A stretch of 64,000 nt of DNA from Coriaria nepalensis (GCA_027186245.1 CP114484.1:942501-1006500); one strand, 5' to 3'. Counted from the stretch's first letter, positions 24,504-37,042 are shown. Program-made: numbers and translations. Notes: a model not told the origin generated them from the sequence alone.

Positions 24504-26520
24504 CTACTGATGTAGTTTGATTAAAATCAATAAGCACCGTTGATTTGTATTAATAAATGGATCAATGAGAATTTTGAGAATCAAAATCCCATAAAAAATA
24601 ATGTATAAAAATCAACTAAATAAATATGAGAATTTTGATTTATTGTATGATGAATTGAGATGTATCATTATTTCATAAAGTAAGATATAATATGTTGCAT
24701 TAAGATTGATGTGATTTATACTCGGGAAGAAAAATAGAGCAAACGCATCGAATCACCACTGCACATAGTACAATTTTGCAGTATGGCCCCGCCCAATAAG
24801 GAAATAATGGATCTCTTTCACTTCATGGGTCCTGATTGAAACTCTGACCGGCGGCATACAACCTTATCTTCTTCAGTCGAGTCGGACCGGACCCTCGCCC
24901 CCACTTAATTTCTCTTTAAGACTTTAGCTAAGTGGGGACCTGATTAGTGCATTGATTAAACAAAACATTCATTGCACTTGTGATTAACGTATACTAAAAA
25001 GACTGCTTTTCTGCTAAATTTTCAATTCACTTGTAATACAATTGTTAAGCCCCCATCTACTTACTAAAACCATCCACTTCTAAGCCACTCTAGATTGATA
25101 GAGACAGACCCTCTTTCCACTCAATTAAAATAAGCTAAGTAACTTATCATGTGGGTCGATGAATGAATGTATATATATATATATATATATATAGGCATAC
25201 GGTATATAATAATTATAAATACTATATTAATATATAAATAGGACATGATATTTAGCAGCCTAGATCCATAACCAGTAGTTTAATGGATGAATCAGTGTGT
25301 GACACAAACAGACACACAACCAGAGGTCAACGAGTCTGATTCACAGCTAACAACTATATGTCCCAAGGTCTTTGGAAAACGATGATGCATGATCGATCAT
25401 TTGGATCTCCTTAAACATACATTGAAACATTGGCCCAACGTTAAACCAGACAAAAAATTAATAACATCATTTTATTATTTATTTAGTTTTTAATTCATAA
25501 TAAATTTAAAAGTAAGATTCAACACTCAAAGAATAAGAATCGGATCTGTGAAAAAAAAAAATTGAAGAAATGATCTTGATTCTTGAAACTACGGGCCACT
25601 TGCAAAAAACCAGGGGCGTCGACGTGTCGTCCTCTCACACGTCACGTCACGTCATCAGAATGAACAATAATTTTATGTCCCCAATTATTCTTATTATTAA
25701 CACAATTTTAATTTTAATTTATTTTCTTACTTATTTCCTTGTTCTTTTCCACCAATTAGAATCTCAGAGATAAATATCTTTGAAAATGTCACCATACTTC
25801 TTTTACATATCAACAACCAATAAGAGCTAGACATCTCAAATTAAATTACATGGACCATTCTAATAAATAATATGGTTTCAAAAAATGTATATTTTTTTTG
25901 GTTTTTTGGTTTTTTGGTAATTTGCAATCATCAATAAAATAAAATATTCGGGTTTTATTATAATTATTTTTTAGTTCCTGTTACGATCAGAACACCGGAA
26001 ATTTCTTTCTGGTGCATCCACCGTTTTTTTTAAAAATATTTTAATAATTATAATAAAAAATAATAATAATAAAAAATATATATATATATGTTTTTAGTTC
26101 AAACTTGGACTCCTTCACGATAAGGAGAAATCATCAATTTTGATTTCGATCGGTTTGCAAACGCCCAAATAAATAAAAAGCGTTTGGTAGCTTCCGTTTG
26201 ACGGTATAGTTTTCATAATCGTCATTGGGTCCCACATGGCCCACAACACCACATGACTTCTCGTCTCATCAGACATTTTAATAGAAATAAAAAAAAAAAA
26301 AAAGGAGAGAGAGAAAGAGAAAATGGGACGTGAAGATGACGATATTATCCTCGCTTTCCATTGTCCCTATATATGGCATTGGCAGGGCAGCTCTCTTCAT
26401 CAGTTCTCATTCCAATGTCACAACTGTGATCTTCCTATTTTCCTTGTTGTTTCTCATAGGAAACTTTCTATCGTTTATTTATAGTTAGTTTATTATATTG
26501 TTTTTAGAAGACAGAGAGAT
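24504..26520. other. Spacer between NIP7;1 and AILP-like gene
   Basis: No gene is supported. Contains (TA)n at about 25170-25194, AT-rich stretches near 26035-26090, and a purine-rich stretch at 26290-26325 preceding the next gene's leader. A TATA-like TATATATGGC lies near 26369. Confidence 0.4.
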
Positions 26521-27840
26521 ATGTTGGGTGTCTTTAGCAGTTCGATCATGTCAGCACCGGACGAGCTGATCGCTGCCGGAAGCCGGACTCCATCGCCGAA
26601 GATAACATCGACGGCGCTGGTGAACCGCTTCCTGGAGATCAAACCCTCGTCGGTGTCGGCACAGGTCGGGGACCAAGTTCAGCTTGCATACACTCACCAC
26701 AGTGAGTCCCCCTTAAGACCCAGGTAACTAACTAATCATGACATGACTCATAACGACGTCTTATTAAGTGTGGTTAAGAGACAGTAACGCCCTAAGATGA
26801 ACCATTGCCGTGAGCTTTTGTTGCCCAGAAAACAGAAAAAGAACCAACTGATTAATTAATAATAATTAAATAAAAACAAAACAAAAATCTATTTTGACAA
26901 CGTTTGTATGTTGGTGGGGGCAGATCATTTGCGGTGAAGGATGAGATATTCTGCCTGTTCGAAGGAGCGCTAGAGAATCTAGGAAGCTTAAGGCAGCAGT
27001 ACGGCCTGTCCAAGTCAGCAACCGAAGTGGTTCTAGTGATCGAAGCCTACAAGGCACTCCGCGACCGGGCACCCTTTCCTCCCAACCACGTCGTTGCTCA
27101 TCTCCGAGGTGACTTCGCTTTCATCGTTTTTGATAAATCTACCTCCACCCTCTTCGTTGCATCCGTAAGTCCTTTTCGATCAAGTCCTGTTGTCTCTGTT
27201 TTGGGTTGTGTTGTTTGTCCAATTGGGTTAATTAATGGATTGAGTGTGAACGGATGTACAGGATCAAAACGGGAAGGTTCCTCTGTACTGGGGGATCACT
27301 GCTGATGGATACGTGGCGTTTGCTGATGACGCTGATCTGCTAAAAGGTGCTTGTGGCAAGTCTCTTGCTTCTTTCCCGCAAGGATGTTTCTTCTCCACAG
27401 CAATAGGAGAGCTAAGGAGCTTTGAGAATCCGAAGAACAAGATCACTGCTGTGCCTGCTCCTGATGAAGAGATCTGGGGTGCTACATTCAAGGTAAAGAT
27501 GTCTAATTCTATCTAATTTTCTTTACCCATGATGAATCAACTGCTTTCCTACTACCTAGTCTTAAATTGTCTTGTTAGGCTACTTAATTCATTGATTTCT
27601 TTAAGTGTTTCTTTGTTGGGCCCCACAATTATGACAAATTCAGCTTACAGGACCCACGATAATTTCTTGTAGTCATAATCTACAAATAAAATCATACCAA
27701 ATTGATAAAGTTAGCTAGAATTTCTCCATGACCCACTTGCACCTCATTTTTTACAAGCTACTTTCTTCCCTTTGAAAAGTGTAGTGGATTGGATTGAATT
27801 GCAGGTGGAGGGGCCAGCATTTGTTGCAGCCAGGCAGTGA
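26521..27840 (+). CDS. AILP1: Aluminium-induced protein with YGL and LRDR motifs (TSJT1/AILP type)
   Basis: Four exons: 26521-26723, 26924-27164, 27262-27492 and 27805-27840; 236 residues, the usual length. It begins MLGVFSSSIMSAPDELIAAG. The two motifs that name the family are present: YGLSKSA, and ALRDRAPFPP in place of a strict LRDR. HLRGDFAFIVFDK and VPLYWGITADGYVAFADDADLLKGACGKSLASFPQG follow. The domain is a glutamine-amidotransferase-II-like (DUF3700) fold, but the family lacks a demonstrated enzyme activity. Related genes respond to aluminium, auxin and stress. It converges with the NAXD gene on the opposite strand, 465 bp apart. From memory the counterpart is At5g19140. Confidence 0.92.
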
Positions 27841-28305
27841 AGATATCATCTAATCTTTTCAACAAGACAGTCCCAGATCCATTTGGACATGGCATGGGGT
27901 CTTAATATCATATGGTTGTGGACAGGGAACGACCATCTACAGGGTCTATTGTAAATACCTGAGTTTTTTTTTTTTCTTTCCAAGTTGGGCTCAAGTGTTT
28001 GATGTTCTTTAGAGGTATCTTTGTGTTTCTGGTGTGTAGCTGCAGTGTTCTCTAAGTTATTATTAGCCTTTGAGCTTTTCTGTCAATGTACAGAGCTATG
28101 CCCTGCTCTCAACTTCTAATAATGAAAATAATATGTACCAAATAGTTTACCCAAAATAGCCATTCATCAGCTCATCCGATTGCTAAATGATGTTTTTATT
28201 AGCTATTATTAGGATTGTGGACAACTAGCGTTCGATTGAAATATGCATTGTACATGCAAAGGGAAGAAGAAATACGGTAAGTTCCGGTTGTCGAGCTCCC
28301 GTTGA

Positions 28306-30377
28306 CTACTTGGTGGGAGAAATCTCCTCCAAGCTTCAAAGGAGGAAGTAAAAAATGAATTTAGATAACAATTAATTTCTCTTGACGACATGATTGAATA
28401 ATATGTGAAAAAATACCTTCTGCCCAAGTAATCTATGATATCGCTAGTAAGTGTCGACCTTTTCTTGTCCTCGAAAGCAAGATATGCAGCTCTCCTCAAT
28501 AATGCAGATCCGGCAATGCACCCTAGTATTGTTGGATTCTTGAGGCCACTTGTGCATATATATAACGAGAACCAGGCATCACAAATAATGAACAAATTGC
28601 ACGATCATTTAATAAAAGAGATTTTTTATTGCAAACCTGAGACTCGAATCCCGTTCTGCAACTAAGCTTGCTTGACGAGCCCAAGATGTAAATACCGCAA
28701 CACTGAAATTGAAAGGGAGAAGCGTTTGTGAACATTTTCATGTTAGATTACTAGTCTAGATAGGAAGCCATAAACCTCAACTAGATGCATATGGATGAAA
28801 TTCAAGAAAAACCACTTGCCTTCCAGAAAGTATATCACCTTGGCCCCCACAACGCCTAGGAGAACCATGAATGCTCACTGATTTGACTATATCAAGAATA
28901 CGTGAGGTTCAATTAGTTGAACTGCAAATCAAACTCTAGAAGTAACGGATTAGTAAATGTACCATCTATTTCTATACCTGTCTCACCATCACTGATGAGG
29001 TCGGATCTTCCTTTCCTGAGTATTGCTATGCCACCAATCCTGCCCATGATTTCAAATTCCACTGAGTTGTAGATACCGAAAACAGGCCCCAACCAGAAAA
29101 ATGCAGCTAAAATGAAAGCGGAAGTTTACTGTTTAGCAAGGGAGAGTAATTGCTCATGAGCATCTTGGTCGGATACTTCACACTTGAGAACTTTCTGTAT
29201 AAGGCGCTTATATTCATTAATGTTCGGTGTGAGAACAGCCAGGGGATAACCACTGATAAGATCAAGGCTGTTTGTAATAAGAAATAGCCCATCCTGAGAA
29301 GGAACAATTTGATTCAGATAAAAATGAAAAGTCAAGATGGGGATATACAGAAACAAGATAGAATTTATAATGGACTTGTAAATGCATACCCCATCTATGA
29401 CAATTGGGACGTTGGACTGCCTTGCGGTTTTTATTATTTCACTCACACAATCCTGAGCATGAAGTTCAAGTCAATAGCCTTTCAGGTAAAATTTCCTATA
29501 AAGTAGTAATGTATGGCAGCTAGAAACAAAACAAAGAAAAACAGATAACCAGGAGAAATGGGTCCCTTCCAAGGCCCGGACCAACAACAAGACAATCAAA
29601 CCGTTCCATCCACTTGACAACTTCGGCAAGAACCTTGTCTGAGATTAATCTTTTATCCTCATCTCTGAAAACATCACATCGTAAGGATTTTACCAAATGG
29701 TTAAACTTTATAGGCTTATACATGGAAAAGAATAAGCTGATCAGTATAAACAGCCAAGTCACCTGACACTGTATGATTCTTCTAAAACAGGATGCACAAT
29801 TAGCTCAGGACTATAGCTTTTTATTACAGAAGCAGCATCTTTTGTGCAGAAAACATGGGACAAATCAGCACCCTGAAAAAACAATTCATTCATACAGAAC
29901 ATAGCACAGTGTCTCGTTTCGCAAGGTTTTACAGTAAGCTCCAACTTCAATCAAACCGGTCTGGGGGGAAAAATAAGGCAGCAAAAAGGGGGCAGAGAAC
30001 TAACAATTTTCAAAGCTGATATAGCAGCAAAATATGGAGCACCTGTGTATTCACGACACCCACCAATAACAGCTATCTTCCCTGATACACAAACAAATGG
30101 TACAAACAAAAAAATTAATCATTAATGAAAAATTTGGAATTGATTTGTATAATTCTCTGGCATGTGAGCTTTTACCTGCCTGTCCTTTGTGTCTATTAGG
30201 ATCAAGAACAGGCGTAATTGCTCGAAGAATGCTATCGGCATCGGCCTCGATTGATGAAGCTACACCCATACACTTAACTGTTTGCATTATTTTCTGATGA
30301 TTGAAAGTACTACTGTAATCTACAAGACACCTTATCAAAAATTGCTGTCGTCTTAACACAGCACTTGAACCCAGCAT
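28306..30377 (-). CDS. NAXD: ATP-dependent (S)-NAD(P)H-hydrate dehydratase
   Basis: Eleven minus-strand exons: 30377-30176, 30081-30005, 29872-29763, 29664-29550, 29452-29390, 29293-29130, 29039-28978, 28886-28820, 28702-28637, 28548-28417 and 28333-28306; 361 residues. The enzyme repairs damaged NADHX/NADPHX with ATP. Motifs in order: [45 protein letters not shown] (spliced), [24 protein letters not shown] (nucleotide/catalytic Asp loop) and [13 protein letters not shown]. The N-terminus ([17 protein letters not shown]) could be an organelle transit peptide; later in-frame ATGs could give a cytosolic form. An untranslated first exon probably ends at about 30552. Intron 8 has a GC donor. The 5' end has a broken copy at 37.0-37.3 kb. 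Confidence 0.93.
28703..28819 (-). other. GC-AG intron in NAXD
   Basis: On the minus strand the exon ends CTTTCTGGAAG and the intron begins GCAAGTGG; the acceptor is AATTTCAG. Only this splice restores GDILSGSVAVF. GCAAGT is the strongest form of a GC donor. Confidence 0.75.
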
Positions 30378-31040
30378 ATGATTTCAGGCTTCTTCTTCCA
30401 CCGTCCAATAACACAATATTTCAGAAACTAATTTCCTCTGTTTTCATAAAATTGAGAAATTTTGTGAAATATATTCAATCTAGTTTTCCAGATATTCATA
30501 TAGTATAGTGAAACTAGTCAATTGGGTAGTACTGAAAGAAGATATCGTACCTGAATCTGATGGAAATCTGCCCCTTTCTCTCTCTCTCTCTCTTCTTCTC
30601 TAGACGCCCATTACTGTAATTGAAATTTGTCAATCCTGTACGTCGACATGTCGTTAATTTGTGGCCAAAAAAAGAAAAAGGAAAAACATGTCGGTTACGT
30701 GTTGGGAACACGACAGCTTTCCTAAACCTATTCGAACTTTGAAAATATGAAAAACGTTAGCTTTTATAGATATTGTCAGGTAAATCGAGTTAAGCCTTTT
30801 TATAATTTGCAAATAAATCATTTCCGTTTATCTTCTTCAAGCAATTCTCTCTCATCGAGTTTCCTCCATTTTTCTCTGTTTCAGAGCTTTCCATCTCCAC
30901 TCATTTACCTTTCCTCTCTCTCTTTCATTCTCAAAACGTTTGCAAAAAAATAAAAAAAATAAAAAAAATAAAAAAGGAAAAAAACTTGAGCCTTTCTTGT
31001 TTTAACTTGCATGTGCCATGACTGAAACTATTTATTCCAT
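30378..31040. promoter_or_regulatory. NAXD promoter and 5' UTR region
   Basis: Minus-strand leader and promoter of NAXD. A likely untranslated exon with donor CAG/GTACGA ends at about 30552, upstream of a (TC)n tract at 30578-30596. A-rich runs at 30947-30985 flank the decayed Copia element to the right. Confidence 0.45.
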
Positions 31041-32050
31041 TCATGTACAACATGTGCTTGAAAAGTTGTCCAATTTATGAATTTTGATGTCATTGCTCTC
31101 TTCTATGACATCGATCTTGGAATTGAATTTTGATGGTATGCTAACCAACATCCTATCCACCATAATTTTTTTAATGATTGTTTCTCTTAGTACCTTAATC
31201 TGATTGGTGACTTCTTTTATCATTCCAAAGTAATCTTTAATGGTTTCATTATCCTTTATCTTTAGTCTCTCGAACTCTCTTAAGATTCAAGAGTCTAATA
31301 CTCCTAACTCTTTATGTTTCTTGGAATTTTATTTTCAGTAGTCTGAATACCCATGATATGTAAGAAGAGTTTGTCTTCTATTACTGATTGAATAATAGCC
31401 AGTGCTATATAGTTATTCTATTTTTCAATCTTATGCTTCTTGATTTGCTCTAATGTGTAGTCCACATTTTCAGCTGGAGGTGTGTATCCTCCTTCTATTG
31501 AATCCCATAACTCAAAAAAAATGTAGATAGGTGGTCATTTTTATGAACCAAAACTGATATCCTTCCCTTTGAATATTTAAGGTGGAGGTAGATTTACACC
31601 ATTGGATGTCATATTGAATCTATGAGCTTTTGGTTGAGTATTTTGGGAAGAGTCTAAATACTTTCGATTTTTAAAACTCTCTCTCACAACTTGTGCTCTG
31701 ATACCATATAAGAATTTGAGCTTGAAGCAATGATTAAAAGAGAGTAGTAAAAAAGAACATTGGTTTGATAATATTTATAGGAAACTTAACTTTATTGAGA
31801 AAGTAATAGACTAAATACAAGATGAAATAAATACAAGTACATGAATAGTAAACTAATTAATGCACTCTTGTAATCCTCAAGATCAAATCTAAATTTCTAT
31901 CACCATATTTCACTTACATCACATAAAATTAGGAAAAGTAAACTTTTCTAGATTTTTTGGAATAGTACAACTTTTAAAGCAAATAGAGCTTCAACTTGTG
32001 ATTCTGAGCTCCATGCTTCCAATGTTCTTGGAATTAGTAACATATACATA
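31041..32050 (-). mobile_element. Degenerate Copia-type retrotransposon: LTR end, primer-binding site and gag start
   Basis: On the minus strand the motif TGGTATCAGAGC (31695-31706) is the usual Copia primer-binding site matching initiator tRNA-Met. Upstream (31707 to about 32050) is LTR-like sequence. Downstream a gag-like frame starts MTSNGVNLPPP at 31612, continues with stops and frameshifts, and resembles the UBN2 gag family. Protease, integrase and reverse transcriptase parts are absent. Long dead. Confidence 0.65.
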
Positions 32051-32169
32051 ATGTCATACTTGTTGGAATGCTCAGATCAATTATAGGATTCAAAATTGGA
32101 TTCTGACTTATTCTGCAAGTAAACTAGAAGAAAGTAAAATATAACCGTCAAACCATTAGACTGTAGACT

Positions 32170-32310
32170 CGTAGAGACATAGACCAATCGACCCTATCTA
32201 TCCCATCGAGTCCTCGAGCCATCGAGTGTGACCCATCGAGCCATCGGCCTATAAACCTATTGAGCCATCAACCTGTAAATCCATTAAGTCGTTGACCTTG
32301 TTGATCCATT
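32170..32310 (+). repeat. Degenerate short tandem repeat around CATCGAGCC
   Basis: Repeated variants of CCATCGAGCC / CCATCAACC occur about every 20 bases, mixed with CTGTAAA/CTATAAA words. The decay suggests an old minisatellite, possibly part of an LTR. Confidence 0.6.
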
Positions 32311-32445
32311 ATTAAACTAATTGAATTCTAACCGTTACAAACTCCAAAAAACTTCCACTAACTACTAATATAAGAGTCAACGCCAATTCAATAGGCAATC
32401 AAAAAGTTAACTCTTAACACTTCATAGCTCCTTAGTTAAGGCTTC

Positions 32446-33560
32446 ATGAACTTCAAACAGAGGCTAAGGTGCATAAAACATCTGAAGGAGAGATTTGCTA
32501 AGGTTAACTTGGAAGTGTCTCCGCCACTTGTACCTTATAGAGAGACTGTCGAGGGAGAAGCTAGTAATAATGATATGGTAGATTACTCAAAGCTTTTGAG
32601 TGGGAGCCTGGATTATGCTGAGAAGACAACAGCAAATGGAAGATGTCTTGTCCGGGTGCATGTAATGAAGCTTCCTCCTGATTTAACTAAGGTGATTGAT
32701 GAAAATTCCCATTTACTTGGAGATAGTTTGGTTGATTAGATGTCAAGTGTTGAGACAATGAAAAGGCGGATAATGGATGCATTGGGTATAGACATTCCGA
32801 CGTCCATAAACGATAATGATAATGATGGGGACAGGAGAGACAAGAATAAGACAGCGATAATGTGGTTAAAGCTTCTAAGGCGGATTTGGGCCCTTGCCCC
32901 GAATATCCTTTTCACTCCAGGCGTCGTGAAATCTCTAAAAGACGACTTATTCATGGCTCCTCTTACGTATCTAAAAGATAGGATTTATGGATGATTCATC
33001 TTTAGATAGTGATTATTTAGCTGGTCGTGAAATTTGGTAAGAACAAACTCAAGCATTAGAGCGTTTACAGAGCTGTATAGTTTATGAATTTCAGTTAGCT
33101 ACATCAGCAGGGCCCTTATGTGAAGAGACCATGCGGGGCCTAGCATTTGTTGTCGAGGCTTTCATTGACGACGAAGAAGAATGTTCTTCCACAATCTCCC
33201 AATAACCCGAGCAATATGGAATCTTTACGGGTCAGGTCTTGACTGCTGTCAAAGAAGCATGTAGGGCACCAGTCCTTCAGAAGAGACCTCGGCTAGTTGA
33301 AGCTATGTACTTTTGAGAGCTAATACCCCTACTCAATACCTGTACCCCATGCATACTGTGCTTTGTCGTAGGAGGGCCCAGGTCCTTAAGGACGACAGGC
33401 AGGGCGGCTCGCCTTTGTTCACTGTACATGCTTATTTACCGGTTTCGGAGAGCTTTGGTTTTGCAGATGAGCTAAGGAGAGGGACTTCTGGTGCAGCTAG
33501 TGCTCTTCTTGTGCTTAGCCATTGGGAAGCATTAGAGGAAGATCCTTTCTTTGTGGTCTT
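32446..33560 (+). pseudogene. EFL1 (elongation-factor-like GTPase 1 / RIA1) pseudogene fragment
   Basis: Protein pieces match the middle of EFL1, the EF-2-like GTPase that releases eIF6 from 60S subunits. At 32446-32736: HLKERFAKVNLEVSPPLVPY and GRCLVRVHVMKLPPDLTKV. An in-frame TAG at 32737 interrupts it. It resumes with RRIWALAPNILFTPGV, then after frameshifts FQLATSAGPLCEE-like, YGIFTGQ, VLQKRPRLVEAMYF, and finally PLFTVHAYLPVSESFGFADE and SALLVLSHWEALEEDPFF (about 33410-33555). The GTPase N-terminus and the end are missing. It stops where the duplicated MUTE-flank sequence begins. Non-functional. Confidence 0.8.
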
Positions 33561-33605
33561 CATGCTTTCTTCTTCAAGAAAAGTTATGTTGTTATATTTA
33601 TTTGT

Positions 33606-33935
33606 CCTACCTAATCTAACTTAACCTACCCTGGCATGTGACTTGTGATAAACATAAGAGCAATTTCATACTATGCTATCTATGATATATCCTCTCCCTG
33701 TTCTTGGAGAATGGTCAAGATTAGTCATGTTCGTATCTACACAGACAGCACGTGTACAGGACGACATGTCGGCTTACATCCACTTAACAGCAGGTTTAGG
33801 CTGTAGTGATGCATGAGAAAAATACTTGGAACGTGGGTGGTCGAGATCTTGCTCAATCTTATTAGCAATTAATCAGACCAAACAGCAAAAAAACAATGAA
33901 TTTGGAATGAAAAGTACAAAGCCGTGAACTAAAAA
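33606..33935 (+). repeat. Diverged copy of both MUTE flanks, without MUTE
   Basis: 33606-33667 resembles 19386-19445 (shared word GGCATGTGACTTGTGATAAA). It is followed directly by 33670-33935, which resembles 22655-22935 (shared words ACATG.CGGCTTACAT, CAGCAGGTTTAGGC, GAGATCTTGCTCAAT, AAACAGCAAAA). The two source pieces are 3.2 kb apart and surround MUTE; here they are joined. Same orientation as the source. Confidence 0.8.
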
Positions 33936-34139
33936 TTCTGTTGGAATTTTGAAGCTTTTGATGATGACTTCCCCAAAATATGGGTACCGTCCATATTTCA
34001 TGAGGAAATTGCTTGACGGAGAGGGTTGAAGACTTAGACTTGTAATGCATTTCCCGTAATACATATGGGTACCTGTAATCATCTTTTATTTAATATAAAT
34101 ACAAGTCTTTACTCATGGAAGTTATAAATGAATTATTGT

Positions 34140-35127
34140 CTCTCGATAACTCCAATCCTAAAAATCTCACATAGTATCAGAGCATATCAAATTCTAAATA
34201 GTATAAGAGTACAAGTAGTATTCCTTTCCGCAAATAATCAAACAAACCGAGAGGCTAACCATAGCATCGGTGAAGAAGGAAAAAAAAAAAGAAAAAAAAA
34301 ATTATCACTTCAATGTTGAAGTTCAGAAAAGTAAAAACACTATTTTTGCCTCCATCTTAATCATGGTGAAAGGGAAAAATGTGTCTAGAGAGAAAAAGTA
34401 AAAACATTATTTTTGCTTCCATTTTAATCAATGTTGGAAGGAAAAAATAATGTTGAAAAAAAACTAAGCATATAAGGAAATCTTACTTCTAATTTGAGTA
34501 AATTATTGAAGACGAAGTATGAAGAAATATGAGATTTCGATTCTCGGAGGAGATATGAAATCTCATATGAGAATTTTTGAAGCAAGCTTGAAGTTATAAG
34601 GAAAAATTTCAAGGCGGGAGTGTTAGGGTTTGTGAAGCCTTTCACTTATAGTATATTTCTTCCGCGTAATGAAAGTGTAATGTTGCTGTTTTTGATCAAG
34701 TCAACAAATCCACATGAAGTTGTAAAGGGATGAAGTTTGAAGCTTTGCCGTTGAGTATATTGACCACTTGGAATTTCCTCAGCTTTAGTAGGTTGGAAAG
34801 TTCCATATTTATTTTGTGGATCTTCTAGTACACTTATTGTCTTTGATGTATAAGCGTTAGTTTGATATTAAGTATTGTCTTTCATGTAAGTGTTAGCTTA
34901 CTAGGAAGTGTGTCCTTAAATTAGGGAAGTCTCTAATGCTTTGTCTAGTTATGTACTCATCTCTAGCAAGCTTTGTAATATATATACTTGTCATTCTTGC
35001 ATTGAAAGAAATGGTACGGCAAGTATAATTTTCAGCAACCGTATTTTCTTCTTCAAGCATTTCTTTTTATTATGTTCTTCGGACAAGCCCACTGTTTAGT
35101 TCTAAAAAATCTAAGATGGTATCAAAG
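34140..35127 (+). mobile_element. LTR-retrotransposon debris with two primer-binding sites
   Basis: TAGTATCAGAGC at 34172-34183 is a decayed Copia primer-binding site. A purine tract AAGGCGGGAG (34611-34620) is followed by TGTTAGGG, a typical polypurine tract/LTR start. The LTR-like segment (34621 to about 35112) is followed by a second site, TGGTATCAAAG (35117-35127). The short interior (34184-34610) has a ~47-bp imperfect tandem duplication (34326-34372 and 34393-34440) and no coding capacity. Confidence 0.6.
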
Positions 35128-35423
35128 TATATCTATTTCTAACCTCATATCGGAATTCTAACAAATTCATGATGTTAATTGTTAGGCTTATTAAGTGTTA
35201 AGAACATTCCTTGATTTCCTCCTTAACTCATGGGATAGACATATCTTTTTATTGATTTGTTTTCTTATATTTAGCATACTTTATAATTATTTTATTTTAT
35301 TTTATTACTTATATTTTCTATATTTAATACACAACCGCCCACAATAATTCATGTAGTGAATTTTACTAAATATTTACATGATATCATAATAAACACTAGG
35401 TTTAACTCCTCCTCCAATCCTTA

Positions 35424-36385
35424 TGGCTAACTTCTCCGTCTCCATGTCTCCATGTCTCCCTCTCCCTCTCCCTCTCCCTCTCCCTCTCCCTCTCCCTCAA
35501 CACTATGATTCACATAGTAACCATCAAACTATCCATATCTAATTACCTATTATGGAAGAGTCAACTTGTGCTTCTCCTTTCTTGCCAAGACTTGCTCAGG
35601 TTTGTTGATGGAACCATCCTAGCGCCGCTTGCCACCATAACCAGCAACTCATCTACGCCGAATCCCAAATTTCAAGAATGGATTATGACGAATTAACGCC
35701 TTTTCAGTCTTCTCCTTCTTTCACAGAAGAGGCCATGACTGAAACCATTGGTTGCTCTCCATCCCATTTAGTTTGGCTTGTCTTAAAAACTGCCTTTAGT
35801 CATGGCTCAAAGTAGCATGAGTTTCATATTAAAGATGATCTCCAATTGATGAAAAAAGGGATCTCATTCAATTGTTGATTATGTTAGGTCATTTAAAGTA
35901 TCATGTGATCAACTTGCTGCTATTGCTCGCCTTCTTTATGAAAACTGAAAAATCTCACTGGTTTTTGTACGGACTCGGCCCCTCCTTCTCTAGTTTTTCC
36001 GCCGCCCAAATGGCTGTCACATCGCTACTCGGTTTCAATGATTTAGTTCCTAAAACTAAAAGTTTTGAGTTATTTTAAAAATTAATTAAAGGTATCCCTA
36101 AATCTTCTCCTACATTTTTTGATAATCGTTCTTCTTCTAGTTCTCGTGGTAGGGGTTATCACAAAAATCATCGTGGCTGTGGCCGTGGGTCACACTCTTC
36201 CAGTTCAAATGGTGGCCGTCGTTACTCTCACTTCACATGTCAAAATTTGCAAAGCTGATGGCCATATGGCGGATCGCTATCGCAAGCGATATGAACGAAT
36301 TGATGAAATGCAAATCTTGCAGTTGCCTTTGCCAATTTGTGTAACCTCTCCAATATCACTCAATTTGATGGTATGTTGACATTGC
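35424..36385 (+). pseudogene. Copia gag pseudogene
   Basis: Reads ATGGCTAACTTC at 35424, then NYLLWKSQLVLLL (the gag DUF4219/UBN2 opening), and later pieces such as HSIVDYVRSFKVSCDQLAAI with several stops and frameshifts. An SSSSRGRGY-type Gly/Arg stretch and HVKICKADGHMADRYRKRYE follow; the latter is a CCHC zinc knuckle with the last Cys changed to Tyr. It belongs with the LTR at 34621-35112. A (CCCTCT)n tract at 35455-35495 lies within its start. Confidence 0.8.
35455..35497 (+). repeat. (TCTCCC)n hexanucleotide repeat
   Basis: About seven CTCTCC/TCCCTC units, in frame as Leu-Pro repeats inside the Copia gag remnant. Confidence 0.9.
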
Positions 36386-36486
36386 TTGAATCAAGTTATG
36401 GACGATTTTGTTCTTTGGCAGTAAAGCTTGTATTATGGATTAAGTTGTGCACATAGAACAAAATCGTCCATAACTTGATCCAAGCA
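36383..36486. repeat. 32-bp near-perfect inverted repeat with 40-nt loop
   Basis: Left arm 36383-36414 and right arm 36455-36486 are reverse complements with one mismatch; the core is GTTATGGACGATTTTGTTCT. The loop is 36415-36454. The left arm continues the Copia gag frame (LTLLESSYGRFCSL-like), so the right arm is an inverted copy of element sequence. Confidence 0.9.
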
Positions 36487-37042
36487 CTTCCAGCCCCTCA
36501 AAATAGGTTCCACAGGTTGAGATAATCATATAAAACTTGTTTGAAAGACAAGATTGCATATAGGATTAAAAAATATGCTCAACTTGTAATGCAAGAAAAC
36601 CAATAGAAAGAAGAACTAGCGAGCTGAAATGAAGGATAATTTGAGTTGTAATGATCCAATTAAGATGAAACCAATTATTACAAGCTTGTTTGGATGTGGA
36701 ATAACTTCATGTATTGGAGTTAATGCCATTTGAATCAAGAGTCCAAAAGTTAACTCTATGACTTAGTTCATTACCAAACCATCATGAATTTTAACACACC
36801 TCATCAATTGATTTTGGAGTAAGAACATTTCAAACTTGAAAGAGGATAGAGATTTTGTGAGAAAACATCTACATTTTTCTCCTCAGAAGATCAATGCAAG
36901 AGTTTGATTTCTCATTCTTTAATTTTTTCTCTTATAGCATGAAACTTGACTTATATATGTTTGATTAAGTCAAAATGAATTGGATTCTCAGATATAATTA
37001 CTACTAACTTGCTGTCACAATAGATCACAATGGGATTAAGGA

